From Bacillota bacterium (GTDB lineage Bacteria > Bacillota > SHA-98 > UBA4971): a stretch of DNA of 64,000 nucleotides. The notes beneath the pieces are model-generated. The model had not been told where the DNA came from. It saw nothing but the letters and a program-made list of their open reading frames with translations, and did not search any database. Below are positions 8,377 through 19,000 of the stretch, piece by piece; position 1 is the first letter of the stretch, and every line of letters starts with the position of its first letter. The DNA lies in the NCBI GenBank assembly GCA_030024085.1, contig JASEJE010000016.1, forward strand, positions 1 through 64,000, in the 5' to 3' direction. The translations under genes were made by a program, and so were the position numbers.

Positions 8377-8854
8377 GTTGGGTGCGCCGGGCGACACGCA
8401 GGCGCGGCAGATGGGACGCTGTCCCCCTGGACGGGCGGGCAGGCGGAGGATGGCGGGTAGACGGCCGACCGGGCAGGCCGACCTGGCACGCCATGGGGAC
8501 CGGCATGCCGACCCGCGCGCGGATGTGCAGGCCTGTCGGCCTGTCAGCTGACGGGTCGGAGGAGGATGGCGGATAGGTGGATGGCGCGTCGATCGCCGGG
8601 CGGATGGGCTGATGCGCCGATGGCGGGTGGCGTCCTTGAATTGGCTCGCGGCGCACGGCGTCCGTCCATGGGCGGGTGGATGGCACTGATGAACCGCCTG
8701 ACAGCGAACGGCGCCCACCTGCCCACAATTTGGCACACACGTTTATTGATGGCAGGAGAGGATAGGGCGGATCCATATCGAAGACTAAGTATGATCGTGA
8801 GATCTCACGTTCGGGTGCCAGGAGCATGAAAGAGGGGGAGGAGGCGAAATCATC
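8377..8854. other. 478-base spacer without a recognised gene
   Basis: GC-rich, repetitive sequence with many gggcgg/gatggcgg words up to about 8690, then a more ordinary stretch leading to the next gene. The strong purine box GGGGGAGGAGG at 8833-8843 serves as ribosome-binding site for the next gene. The open frames here are Arg/Pro/Gly-rich with no family match. No promoter could be fixed. Confidence 0.4.
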
Positions 8855-10567
8855 ATGGCGTGCTCGCATTTAGGAATAGATGCTACGAGGAATTCCAGGA
8901 AAGGCAGGGCGATGCGCGCGCTCCGGCGCGTCGCGTCCGGGGCTACCGTGGCTGCGGCCGTCGTGGCGCTTGCATGCGGGGCGGCACTGTCCCAGGCGGC
9001 GCCGGGGGTTGACGCGGCAGCCGTGGCAGGCGAGGGAATACTTGGCCAGGCCGGGCTGCTGGTGGGAGGCGTGGCCCTGCCGCTCCCGATCCCCGCGGTG
9101 TTCAAGGGGCAGTGCGTGTTGCTGCCTGCGACGTTCGTCTCTGAGACGTTGAAGATCCCCATGAGGTACGATCCGGCTTCGCAGCGCCTCACGTACAGCA
9201 TCCCCACGGGGGCGCTGGAGATCTTCATGCACCAGCGCCAGTGGCGGCTGTCCTCCGGTGAGGTGCGGGAGTTCCCCGAGGCTCCGACCGTGGCTGCCGG
9301 GATACCGTTCGTGCCCGCGGACCTTCTCCGGATAACGGGCGAATACGAGGTGAGCTGGGATCCCCAGTCGAAGCTGGTCTACCTGCGCGGCCCGGGCGAC
9401 CCGAAGGCCGTCATTACGGGTGTCAGGTTCAACACGTACCCCGACAAGGTCCGCGTGGTGTTCGACTTCACCGGCGAGACCGGATGCCAGGTCACGCAGA
9501 TGAAGAATCCGGCCCGGGTCGTGGTGAGCTTCGACAGCACATACGTATGGGGCACGATAGACCGCGTCATCGGCGACATCGCGGTGAACCAGGTGCGGGT
9601 CGCCCCGCCGGAGGGCGGCAGGGCCAGGGCCGTCCTGGACTTCAACTACGCTTTGCCCGACGTGAAAACGTTCTGGCTCAAAGACCCCGCGAGGTTCGTC
9701 GTGGACGTGCCCAAGCTATACGATACCAGGGCGGCGCTCACCGTCACCCGGGGAGTGCGCTACATCGTCGTCAGTAAAGGTACCCCGTCGGGCCCGCTCA
9801 CGGTGGACGTCCTCGAGGTGGACCTCAAGGACCCGGCCGTCTCGGTGCGGCCGGTGCTCGCCGGGAGGGGTGGCATGCCCGGCCTTGCCAGGGTGAGTGA
9901 GGTTGTGGCGAGGGAAGGCGCGATCGCCGGAGTGAATGGGGTGTTCCACGCGGCGGACGGCACACCCCTGGGGCTTGTGATCATCGACGGCCAGATGAAA
10001 GCTCCTCCCCTCCTGAACCGCACGGCCCTCGGGATCACCTCCGACGGCACGGTCCTCATAGATAACGTTTCCATGGACGAGAAGGGTAATCTCACGCCGG
10101 ACTGGAGGACGCTCGGGGTGGTCCACGCCATCGGAGGTGGGCCGAGGCTCGTGAAGGACGGAAGGGCGCACATCACGTCAGGCGAGGAGAGCTTCAAGGC
10201 CGATGTCGCCGTCGGGCGGGCGCCGCGCACCGCAGCCGGGGTCACCCACGACGGCAAGCTCCTGCTGGTGGCCGTGACGGGCCGGCAGGCGTATCACAGC
10301 ATCGGGGTCACCCTGGAGGAGCTTGCGAACCTCATGGTCGAACTCGGGGCGAGGGATGCCATGAACCTCGACGGCGGCGGCTCGTCCACCATGGTGGTCC
10401 GCGATTATGTGATGAACACGCCGTCGGATGGACGGGAGAGGAAGGTCGCCGACGCCATCCTGGTCTTCTCGGACATTCCGCAGATCGCCCCGGTCGGGCC
10501 GATGCCGCCGAACTCAAAGCCCGGCCCTGAGCCAGGGTCGAGCCGGGAAGGCGGCTTACTACCGTAG
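8855..10567 (+). CDS. Secreted phosphodiester glycosidase (NAGPA family) with AMIN domain
   Basis: 570 residues, exported. A signal peptide (ARRVASGATVAAAVVALACGAALSQA-type, about residues 20-50) is followed by a copper-amine-oxidase-N-like stalk (about 60-170), an AMIN domain (about 180-285; FNTYPDKVRVVFDFTG and ARVVVSFDST) and a C-terminal NAGPA domain (about 310-555) with IAGVNGVF, AIGGGPRLV, RAPRTAAGVT and AMNLDGGGSSTM, the family's active-site blocks. NAGPA-domain proteins cleave sugar phosphodiester bonds; AMIN domains bind peptidoglycan or position proteins in the envelope. The 8855 ATG has the best ribosome-binding site (GGGGGAGGAGG); an internal ATG at 8912 would give a shorter signal peptide. 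It precedes an S55 protein and the TamB gene, so an envelope-remodelling or surface-glycan role is likely. Substrate unknown. Confidence 0.85.
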   Translation: MACSHLGIDATRNSRKGRAMRALRRVASGATVAAAVVALACGAALSQAAPGVDAAAVAGEGILGQAGLLVGGVALPLPIPAVFKGQCVLLPATFVSETLKIPMRYDPASQRLTYSIPTGALEIFMHQRQWRLSSGEVREFPEAPTVAAGIPFVPADLLRITGEYEVSWDPQSKLVYLRGPGDPKAVITGVRFNTYPDKVRVVFDFTGETGCQVTQMKNPARVVVSFDSTYVWGTIDRVIGDIAVNQVRVAPPEGGRARAVLDFNYALPDVKTFWLKDPARFVVDVPKLYDTRAALTVTRGVRYIVVSKGTPSGPLTVDVLEVDLKDPAVSVRPVLAGRGGMPGLARVSEVVAREGAIAGVNGVFHAADGTPLGLVIIDGQMKAPPLLNRTALGITSDGTVLIDNVSMDEKGNLTPDWRTLGVVHAIGGGPRLVKDGRAHITSGEESFKADVAVGRAPRTAAGVTHDGKLLLVAVTGRQAYHSIGVTLEELANLMVELGARDAMNLDGGGSSTMVVRDYVMNTPSDGRERKVADAILVFSDIPQIAPVGPMPPNSKPGPEPGSSREGGLLP

Positions 10568-10650
10568 CCTGCCGTGAAGGCCGCCTGCTGCCGCAGCCTG
10601 CTGTAGGGCGAGAGGCCTTCCATCCCCCGGATGAGGGACGGCAGTCTCCC

Positions 10651-10700
10651 GGCTTACGCCGCGGTCCCCAGGCTTACGCCGCGGTCCCCAGGCTTGCGCC
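10651..10700. repeat. 20-bp tandem repeat, 2.5 copies
   Basis: GGCTTACGCCGCGGTCCCCA occurs at 10651-10670 and 10671-10690, with a partial copy (GGCTTGCGCC) at 10691. It lies in the 255-base spacer before the S55 gene. Function unknown; likely simple slippage, though each unit contains a small inverted repeat. Confidence 0.8.
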
Positions 10701-10822
10701 GGGGAGAGGTCTTTTGAGCGCGTGAGCGTGCGGGCGAGGCAGCGGACGCAAATGATGGATACCGGCGGCACATGTGAGCGGGGCCGGCGCGGAAGGCCGG
10801 ACCGCGAAGGGAGAGCAAATCG

Positions 10823-12826
10823 ATGATCCAGCCTTCAACCTGTACGAACCTGCGTCGAGCGACAAGGGCGCTTGCGTTTGCGGTCGCCCTCACCGTCATC
10901 ATGGTGCTGGCGGGCATGGGAGCCCACGTTCCCGCCGGAGCGTCGCAAAACCAGGCGTTCATATCCATCGGCGAGCTCAGACCCGGCATGAAGGGTATCG
11001 GAAAGACCGTGGTGGAGGGCACGAGGATAGATACGTTCGACGTGCAGGTCCTCGGCGTTCTCAAAGGGGAGACGGCCACCGGCGACCTCGTGCTGGTCCG
11101 CGTGAGCGGCAAGCCTGTAGAGGCGGCGGGCGGCATAGCCGCGGGGATGAGCGGAAGCCCCGTGTACGTGAACGGCCGCCTCGTGGGGGCCATCGCGTTC
11201 GGCTTCGAGAGCGCCGACCACTTCGTGGGGCTCGTGACCCCTATCGAGGAGATGCTCAAGGTGTTCGCGGCGGCGAAGAGGCCCGTCCCGAAGCTGGCAT
11301 ACCTCTCGAGCCCGGTGAGGGTCGGCGACCGGCTGGCGAAGCGGGTTGTGCTGGCGAGGTCTGCCGGCGAGGCGGCACACCTCGCTGCGGCGGTGTCCGA
11401 CGACACGCTCGTGATGGTTCCTGTCGCGACGCCTGTCATGGTGAGCGGAGCGAGCAAGCGGGCGTTTGAGCGCTTGTCGCGAAGGCTGAGAGACTTCAGC
11501 CTCATGCCCGTACAGGGCGGTGGCGGCGGCGCTCGGGGCGCCGAAGGTGAGACCGCTCTCGAGCCCGGCAGCAGCATCGGCGTCCAGCTCGTGAGGGGCG
11601 ACGTGTCGGTGACTGCCATCGGGACCGTCACATACAGGCAGGGCGACGAGGTGCTTGCCTTCGGTCATCCCCTTCTCGGCAGGGGGAATTCGACCTACTT
11701 CGCCACGGGAGCCGAGGTCCATCTGGTCGTGAACGGAGAGGTCATGCCATTCAAGGTCGCAAGCCCGCTCGGCTTGGCCGGCACGATCGTCCAGGACAGG
11801 ACGCACGGGGTCCTCGTGGATGTGGGCAAGAAGCCGCCGAGCATCCCGGTGACCGTGACAGTGCGCGACCGCGACACCGGGGTGACCAGGATGCTCCGGG
11901 CGGACATCGTGCGTGACGATATGCTTTCCACGGACCTTGCAGGGGTGTTTACCCTGTCATGTCTCGACGCGACAGTGGACAGGATCGGGCGCGGCACGAG
12001 CCGCGTGAGCTTCCACGTCGATGGGAAGGGCCTTCCGAACCCCATCGTCAGGGACAACATGTTTTACAGCCCGGCGGACATCTCGGCAGATTCCATCGGC
12101 GAGCTCGTTGAAGCCGTTGCCACCGTCATCGACAACGAGTTCGCCGACGTGGAGGTCACAGGGGTGAAGGCGGATTTCGACGTGGAGGAGGCAAGGCGTA
12201 CCGCCAGGATCCACCAGGCTGAGGCGGCGGCGAAAGTTGTGAAGCCCGGGGACACCCTCGAGGTGAAAGTTCGGCTGCTGCCCTTCAGGGGGATCCCCGA
12301 GATCAAGATCGTCAAGGTTCAGATACCGGATGGCACTCCCCCGGGCACTCTGTACGTTACGGTGCGGGGCGGCGGTGTGCCTCCTGTCGACGAGGAGAAG
12401 GACGCCTCGGGCGCGGCGGGAGCGGCGACCAAGTCCGCCCAGCCAAGCGTCGCCGAAAGCCTTGACAAGCTCGTCCAGGACTTCATGTCGAGGGAGAGGA
12501 ACAACGACATCGTGGTGGAGTTCTACCCGGGCGAGGCGTCTCCCGACGCCCAGGCGGTGCCCGTGAACAGCGAGACTTCCCCTGGAGAGCCAGTCGGGTC
12601 CAGGGGACTCGGACAGGAACAGGGCGAGGAGCCGCCGCGCGGTGATGGAAAGCCCCAGAGAGCGCCGGAAGCGGCGGCTGGAGCCGAGGAGACCGGGGTC
12701 GTCAAGGCCACGCTCACCACGGGCTACGTGATCGAGGGCGAGACCACGGTGGAGGTCGAGGTGGAGGACTCAGGGCCAGGGACCCCGGCCGGGGCGCCTC
12801 GTGATGATGCGCCGCCTGAGGGATGA
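10823..12826 (+). CDS. SpoIVB-type S55 serine peptidase domain protein
   Basis: 667 residues with an N-terminal signal/anchor (about 15-40). FISIGELRPGMKGIGKTVVEG (about 46-66) and AAGMSGSPVYVNGRLVGAI (about 106-124) are the start and the serine-nucleophile block of the S55 (SpoIVB) family; the serine lies in GMSGSP at 108-113. The later GDEVLAFGHPLLGRGNS segment is also typical. SpoIVB itself signals sigma-K activation, but this longer version differs from sporulation SpoIVB in having a long C-terminal region (about 470-667) with Glu/Pro/Gly-rich linker segments and no clear PDZ domain. Ribosome-binding site AAGGGAGAG lies about 7 bases before the ATG. Context between a NAGPA protein and tamB suggests an envelope function, perhaps processing secreted proteins; a sporulation role is possible but not shown. 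Confidence 0.8.
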   Translation: MIQPSTCTNLRRATRALAFAVALTVIMVLAGMGAHVPAGASQNQAFISIGELRPGMKGIGKTVVEGTRIDTFDVQVLGVLKGETATGDLVLVRVSGKPVEAAGGIAAGMSGSPVYVNGRLVGAIAFGFESADHFVGLVTPIEEMLKVFAAAKRPVPKLAYLSSPVRVGDRLAKRVVLARSAGEAAHLAAAVSDDTLVMVPVATPVMVSGASKRAFERLSRRLRDFSLMPVQGGGGGARGAEGETALEPGSSIGVQLVRGDVSVTAIGTVTYRQGDEVLAFGHPLLGRGNSTYFATGAEVHLVVNGEVMPFKVASPLGLAGTIVQDRTHGVLVDVGKKPPSIPVTVTVRDRDTGVTRMLRADIVRDDMLSTDLAGVFTLSCLDATVDRIGRGTSRVSFHVDGKGLPNPIVRDNMFYSPADISADSIGELVEAVATVIDNEFADVEVTGVKADFDVEEARRTARIHQAEAAAKVVKPGDTLEVKVRLLPFRGIPEIKIVKVQIPDGTPPGTLYVTVRGGGVPPVDEEKDASGAAGAATKSAQPSVAESLDKLVQDFMSRERNNDIVVEFYPGEASPDAQAVPVNSETSPGEPVGSRGLGQEQGEEPPRGDGKPQRAPEAAAGAEETGVVKATLTTGYVIEGETTVEVEVEDSGPGTPAGAPRDDAPPEG

Positions 12827-12921
12827 CCCGGCCGTCGTTGCGCAAAGGCGTCTGTCACCTCTGAAGCCTGCCGGCTGTGGCGAGAGACCCGGGGAAGTGG
12901 AAGATGAACCATGATTTGGAG

Positions 12922-12944
12922 GTCCCCGCGCGGTGCGCGGGGAC
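12922..12944 (+). terminator. Perfect 10-bp hairpin before tamB
   Basis: GTCCCCGCGC at 12922-12931 pairs with GCGCGGGGAC at 12935-12944 around a GGT loop. It is very stable but followed by TTACGTTATAAAGG rather than a T-run. It could end the S55 transcript or act as a structured leader 60 bases before the tamB start. Confidence 0.5.
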
Positions 12945-13005
12945 TTACGTTATAAAGGAATGAGTCGCCGGATGTCGAACTATCTCCTGGCTGGGAGGGC
13001 AAGCC

Positions 13006-16000
13006 ATGCACATATCTCCGCGAAACCCCAGGGTCATAGCTGCCGTGAGCGCGCTGGCGCTCGTTGCGGCCCTGTTCTTCTTCATCTACACGCACCTTCA
13101 TGCGATCCAGGTCGCGGCGCTCGCAAAAGCGCACGATCTCGTGCAGTCGGCGCTCGAGGAGGGCCTCGGGCGGGAGGTGACTGTGGGCGCCATCACGAGC
13201 GGGGGACTCGACTCGGTCGTGCTCGCCGATGTTGTCGTGCCGGCAGGCCCCGGCGAGGGCGCAGGCGACCCGGTACTTGCGGCGAAGCAGGTCATCGTGA
13301 AGTACTCACTGCTCGACGTCGTTTTCCGGCGCAAACCCGTGGTGGAGACCATCACCTCCGTAACGCTGGTCGAGGCTGTGGCAAGGGCAGGGCGCGCTCC
13401 AGACGGGCGCCTCTGGCCGTACGGCCTTGTCGATATTTCGAGGCTGGCCCCGTCCGGCGGCGGGGTAGGGGGGTTCATGGGGTCCGTGTCCGTTCGGGAC
13501 GGGCGGCTCGAGGTCTCGGGGGTTCCGGGGATTGACGAGCCCGTCGTTGTGAAGGGTATCAATGGCGCCATCTCGTTCACGGGGGCGGGTCTTGCCTGGC
13601 GGGCGAGCGCGCATGGGGGACCGAAAGACGAGCTTCGTCTCGCCGTGACGGGCACGTTCGATGCGCCCCAGGGGGCCTTCGCGTGCGACGCCACGGCGTC
13701 GGGCGCTGTGCCAGCCGACCTTCTCGATATCGTCCGCCGCATTCTGGACGAAAGGCCTGATCTCGTCGGGCGAACCGGCGAAGGGGCCGGCCGGGAAGTC
13801 CTCGCCTGGCTCGGAGCGGCAGGTAAGGCGGAGCTTGGCGGAGGAAAGGTGCAGGTGGACATCCACGTGCGGCCCGGCCAGGATGGCGGGCGCCTGGTGC
13901 GCGGAGAGGTCAGCCTGGCCGAGACCCGTCTCTCAGTGAAGGATCCGGCTCCCGGGGTAGAGTCCATCCAGGGCGTCATCAACCTGGCGTCGGAGTTTCA
14001 GGTGGACCAGGCCGGGTTCTCGTGCCAGGGGAAAGGCTCGGCCTCGGTTGGAAGTGCACAGTGCGATGGGAGCGCGGTGGGCCTCGGGAGGTTCGAGGCC
14101 GACGGGCGGGCAGTGGTGGATTTCTGGCAGAGGGCCGGGGACGACCTGTGCATCGAAGGTCGCGCCGACCTCAGCACACCCGGCCTTTCCATGAGTGATG
14201 CCGTGCGGGCGGCCCTGGCGTCGGCGGTCGGCGGCGCGGCGGACAGCGGAACCGTCAAAGTGGAGGGCCCGCTCCACGTGTCCCTGGCCTTCGCCGGGCG
14301 GGCGTCGAAAGGTGTGGATGTGCGCGGCAAGGTCGCCATGGCGGGTGGACAGGTGCTCCTGCAAGACATCGCGCCCGAAATCGCACGGCTGGAAGGCGAT
14401 GTCGGCTGGGAAGTGGAGTTTACACGCGATGCGAAGGGCGTGTTTACCTATGCCGGAAAAGTCCAGACTACCAGGTCCTCCGTGGAGACCGGCCTCATTG
14501 CAGATACGGGCGGTTTCACGGGGGCTGTGAGCGCGACGTTTACGTTCTCGGGGGCGACCGGGTCGGGTCCGACTCCTGCTCTGACTCCGGCCCTGGTTCC
14601 GGCTCCGACCGCGACCCCGGGCGGGGGAGCGGAAAGTGACCCGGGCGAAGCCGGCGGGGCCGCGGGCGGACCGGGACCGGGGGCCGGATCGGGCGGCCAT
14701 GGTGACGGGGCCGGCGGGCGGCCCGCCGGGGTCTCGATCGCCATGATTCCGGCGTTCAGCGGACAGGTCACGATCCTTTCGGGCACTGTGCGCATGACGC
14801 GCCCGGCGGTCGGGCTCACGTCGGCCAGGGGGGCGGTCACAGGGTCCGTCAGCATAAGCGGTGGGGGCGCATCCGCTGCTGCTGAATACTCGGGCACGCT
14901 CAGGTTTGCCGGGGCGAGCCTCGCCATGGCGCGGCCGGAGGCGGGCCTCAGGTCCTTCGAGACCGGGGCGAGCGGCAGCGTGGAATTCGATGGCAGGTTC
15001 CCGGGCAAGGCGAGGTTCCAGGGAAGCGTGGACCTGGAAGACGGCAATGTTTCGGCGGAGATCTCGGGTGGGGGCGTGAAGTCGGCCTCGGGTGAGGCGC
15101 ACACTAGGGGAAAGGTGCTCTTCGCCGGGGAGTTCCCCGGGCGGATAGAGTACCGTGGCACTGTGGACGCGTCGAGGGGTCGTCTTGCGATGCGCGAGGG
15201 GCCCGGCGGCCTCGATCTCTGGGAGACTCAGGCGGAGGGACACGCAGATTTCGAGGGCAAGTACCCCGGCAGCGTGCGGTACGCGGGCGCGCTGAAGATG
15301 GGCCGCGGTCGCCTGGCGGTGAAGAACGGGCCGAGCGGCATCGCGTCATGGGAGACGGAGACAGGGGGCCGTGTGGATTTCGAAGGCGTGTACCCTGGGG
15401 CCGTGCAGTACAGGGGCGCGGCGGACATATCGCGGGGTCGGCTGCTGGTTGAGGATGGGCCGGGCGGTATCGTGTCATGGGAGACAGAGACCGCGGGCCA
15501 TGCGGATTTCGAGGGCGAATACCCGGGCAAGGCGAGTTTCGAGGCCTCGTGCACGTTCTTCGATGGGGCGATAGCAATCGCAAACGCCCCGGGCGGCATT
15601 GCGTCGGCATCGGGAAAGGTTTCCGGCACGGCGGCCCTGAGCGGCAGCCTGCCCGGCGACGTAAAGTACAGCGGGCACATCGACCTTGCTGACGCGTCCG
15701 TGGGCCTTCTGGACATCCCCGGCGGGATCAGGTCCCTTTCGTGTACCGCGAAGGTTGCAGCGGATTTCAATGGGTCCTCGTCGAGCGGCTTCGGGTACTC
15801 GGGAACCGCAGAACTCCTGTCGGGCCAGGTGACCGCCGAGGACATGCCCGGCGGCATCCGAAGCCTGAAAGGGCCTGTTTCGGGCAGCCTGGGTTTCAAG
15901 GGGACATATCCCGGGACCCCCGGGTTCGAAGGCACTGTCTCCTTCAAGGATGCCGACCTTGCGATGGGGGAGATCCCCGGGGTCGTAAGGTCTCTTTCCG

Positions 16001-19000
16001 GCCGCGTGACAGGGGAGATCGGCTTCAGAGCTAAAGACGGCAACGTCGAGACTTACTCGGGCAAGGCCACCGTGGGGCCGGCAACGTTCGTGTCCGACGG
16101 CGTCTACCCGGGGGTAAGCACGGCGAGAGGTCCGGTGAGGCTCTATGTGGAGTTCTCCTCGGCAGGCGCCGCGGGAGGGGTCGGCGCAGGTGGCTCGGCC
16201 GGGGGCGCGGCACGCGGCGCACCAGGCGGCGAACATCTTGCCTACAAGGGCAAGGCGACTATCACCGGCGCGAGGCTGCGTGGGGGGAGACTCTTCCCGG
16301 GCCTTGTGGACATCGATGGCAATGTCGATAGCTCCTTCGACTTCGAGAGTACCCCTGAAGGGGTGAAATACGGCGGTTCGGCGAAGGTCACGTCCGGAAA
16401 GGCAGTCCTGGGTGGCGAGGCGGTCCCGGGACTCGAGCGTATGGAAGGGGACATCGTGGTGTCCCTGGACTTCCAGGGCGTCGGCGGGAAGACGGGCACG
16501 TACAGCGGCAAGGCGCGACTTTCCGGCGCGACGCTCGTGGCAGGCGAGGTGGCGACGGGCGTCGAGCGGATAGAGGGCCCCGCCAGCCTCGATGTAGCGT
16601 TCTCGGGCGGAATCGGAGCCGGGGCTTCGTACAGCGGCACGGTTTCCGTGCACGATGCGGCGTTTCGCGCCGCCGAGATAGCCCCGGGCATGAAAAGCGT
16701 GACCGGCCGACTCTCGGGCGACATCTCGTTTGCCGGCCGGCCTGATAAGCCTGTTTCCTATGAAGGCAGTGCCGATCTTACGCACGCGTCGTTCGCTGCG
16801 GGCGCGGTATACCCGGGCATCAGGGAGCTTGGCGGGAACGGCAAAGCCCATCTTACGTTTGCTAATACCGGGGCCTCCGGGATGAAAGGCACGGCAGAGA
16901 TCACCGTGTCCAGGGGCGTGCTCGCCCACGATGCCATCGGGTCGCGAGTCGAGGACATCGCCGCCCAGGTCAGCGTGGGCGAAAACCTCATCGAGATCAG
17001 GGGCGTGACCGGCCGCCTTGGCGCGTCGAAGATAGAGGCCTCGGGCTGGCTTCGCCCTGGGAAGCGGGTGGAGATAGACCTTACGCTCAAGAGCAAGGAC
17101 CTGGCGCTCGCGAGCCTCGGCAAGATCGAGTTTGCAGGCGAGCCTGCCGTTCTGTCGGGGAGCGCAGCGGTGGACCTCAAGCTCAGAGGATACTATCCGG
17201 GTCTTCAGTATGGCGGCCGGATAGCACTCAAAGGCGTGACAGTGAAGCATCCCGCCCTCGATGCCCCGGTTCGTGACATCTCCGGTGTCATCGCCCTTTC
17301 CGGCAAGAAGATGACTGCCGAGTCCCTCAAGATGACGGTCGCCGGCCTCCCGGCGGAGGTCAGCGGCGAGATCACCGACCCACTGGACCCCCGATTCGAC
17401 GTCACCGTGTCCTTCGCCGATGCCGACATCGGCCGGCTGGTTGCGCTGTTCGCGCCGGGAGCGTCGCCTCGAGCTACTCCGGGGACGCCGACTGCTGGGG
17501 GCGACGACGGCGACGGCAACCGGGACGCCGCAACCGGCACAAATGGCACGGAGAATGTGAAGGACGGGAGCGGCACGAACGAGGCGAAGGCCGCGAATGA
17601 CGCGAGGGCCACGAATGGCGCGAAGGATGCCAGGGCGACGACGGACGCGAAGACCTCGAAGGACACGCGGGATGCGAATGGTGCAAGCGGTGCAAGCGGT
17701 GCAAGCGGTGCAGACGGTGCAGACGGTGCGAACGGGGTGAGCGGCAGAGGCGCCATTACCGCAAGGCTCACCGGAACGACGAAGGAACTCTTCGTCGAAG
17801 GCACTGCGGACCTCAGGACCCTGAGCTTCCCCATCGGAGGAAGGGCCATCGCCGCGTCCCGCGCGAAGGCGAGGTTCAGGTACGGCGAAGGCGCGCTTAC
17901 CCTGAGACAGGCAACTGCGCAAGTTGCGGGCGGAGAGGTTGCCTTCGAAGGGGTGATAGTGCCTGGCGATGGATGGCCCGGCGCCCAGCGCGACGCCGCG
18001 GCCGAGGCTTTGCCCTCCGCCTCGCCTGCCGTCCGGATCACCGCGGAGCTCAAGGGGTTGAGCGCGGCGGAGGTCTCGCCGTTCCTTGTTCCACCGGATA
18101 TCGCTGTGTCCGGGACCATTGATGGCAACATCGTGGTCGCGGGAGGAGGACCGGACGGGTCCGCGTACAGCGTGGCGGGATCATGCCGGATGGCTGCGGG
18201 GGGCGTTGCAAGTGATAAGGCAGACTTCGCCTTCACGACTCTCGAAGCGAGCTTTCGGGCGTCCGACGGCAGGATCGCGTTCGACCCACTGGTGGTCCGG
18301 GGCGCCGACGGCGACATCGATGCCAGGGGCACGATATCTCTGTCCCAGGGCGGGGAGGTCAACCTCCGGGCCGTCGTCAAGGGGGCTCGACTTGCGAAGC
18401 TGGCAAGAGTGGCCGGGTATGACGGAGCAGATGGCAAGCTGGGGTTTGCCGGAACCATCTCGGGAAAGGGCAGCGACCTTGTCATAGACGGGCTTGCCGA
18501 CGTGGAGAAAGGCGCGATCGCCGGCATAGGGTTCGATGCTCTCACGGGGCGCGTGAGGCTGTCCCGGAGCGAGGTTCATCTGGACAGCGTGAGCGTGCGC
18601 GACGGAAAGGCGTCTTACCTCGTTTCGGGGAAGGCAGGCCTGGATGCGGCGGCCGGGGGCAGCGGTCTCGACCTGGTGGTTCAGATTGCCGGGGTCCCGT
18701 GCCGCGATGTGTTGTCGTTTGCGGGGGCTGCAGGCGGGCTCGATTTGAAAGGCACGCTCTCGGGCGAGGTCGCCGTCAAGGGGACGGCTGCGAGCCCGGA
18801 GGCCCAGGGTTCGGTGGAGCTTTCAGGCGGCGAGATGTCCGGGGTGAAGCTGGATAGAGCCGATATGGAGTTTGCGTACGCAGGGGGCGCTCTTCGCATC
18901 GCCCGGCTTGCGGCGAAGGTCGGCCCCGCGGACATCGCTGCCAGTGGCGTGGTGGGCAAAGACGGAGGACTCGATCTCGAGGCCAGCGCGACCGGCGTGG

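Noticed and set aside
17683-17727. Functional regulatory repeat inside tamB
   Set aside because: Nine-base units encode an Ala-Ser/Asp-Gly linker in frame; slippage in a flexible linker explains it.
15475-17922. Long minus-strand open frame (815 codons) inside tamB
   Set aside because: Antisense to the repeat-rich tamB reading frame; Arg/His/Ala-rich composition and no ribosome-binding site or homology.
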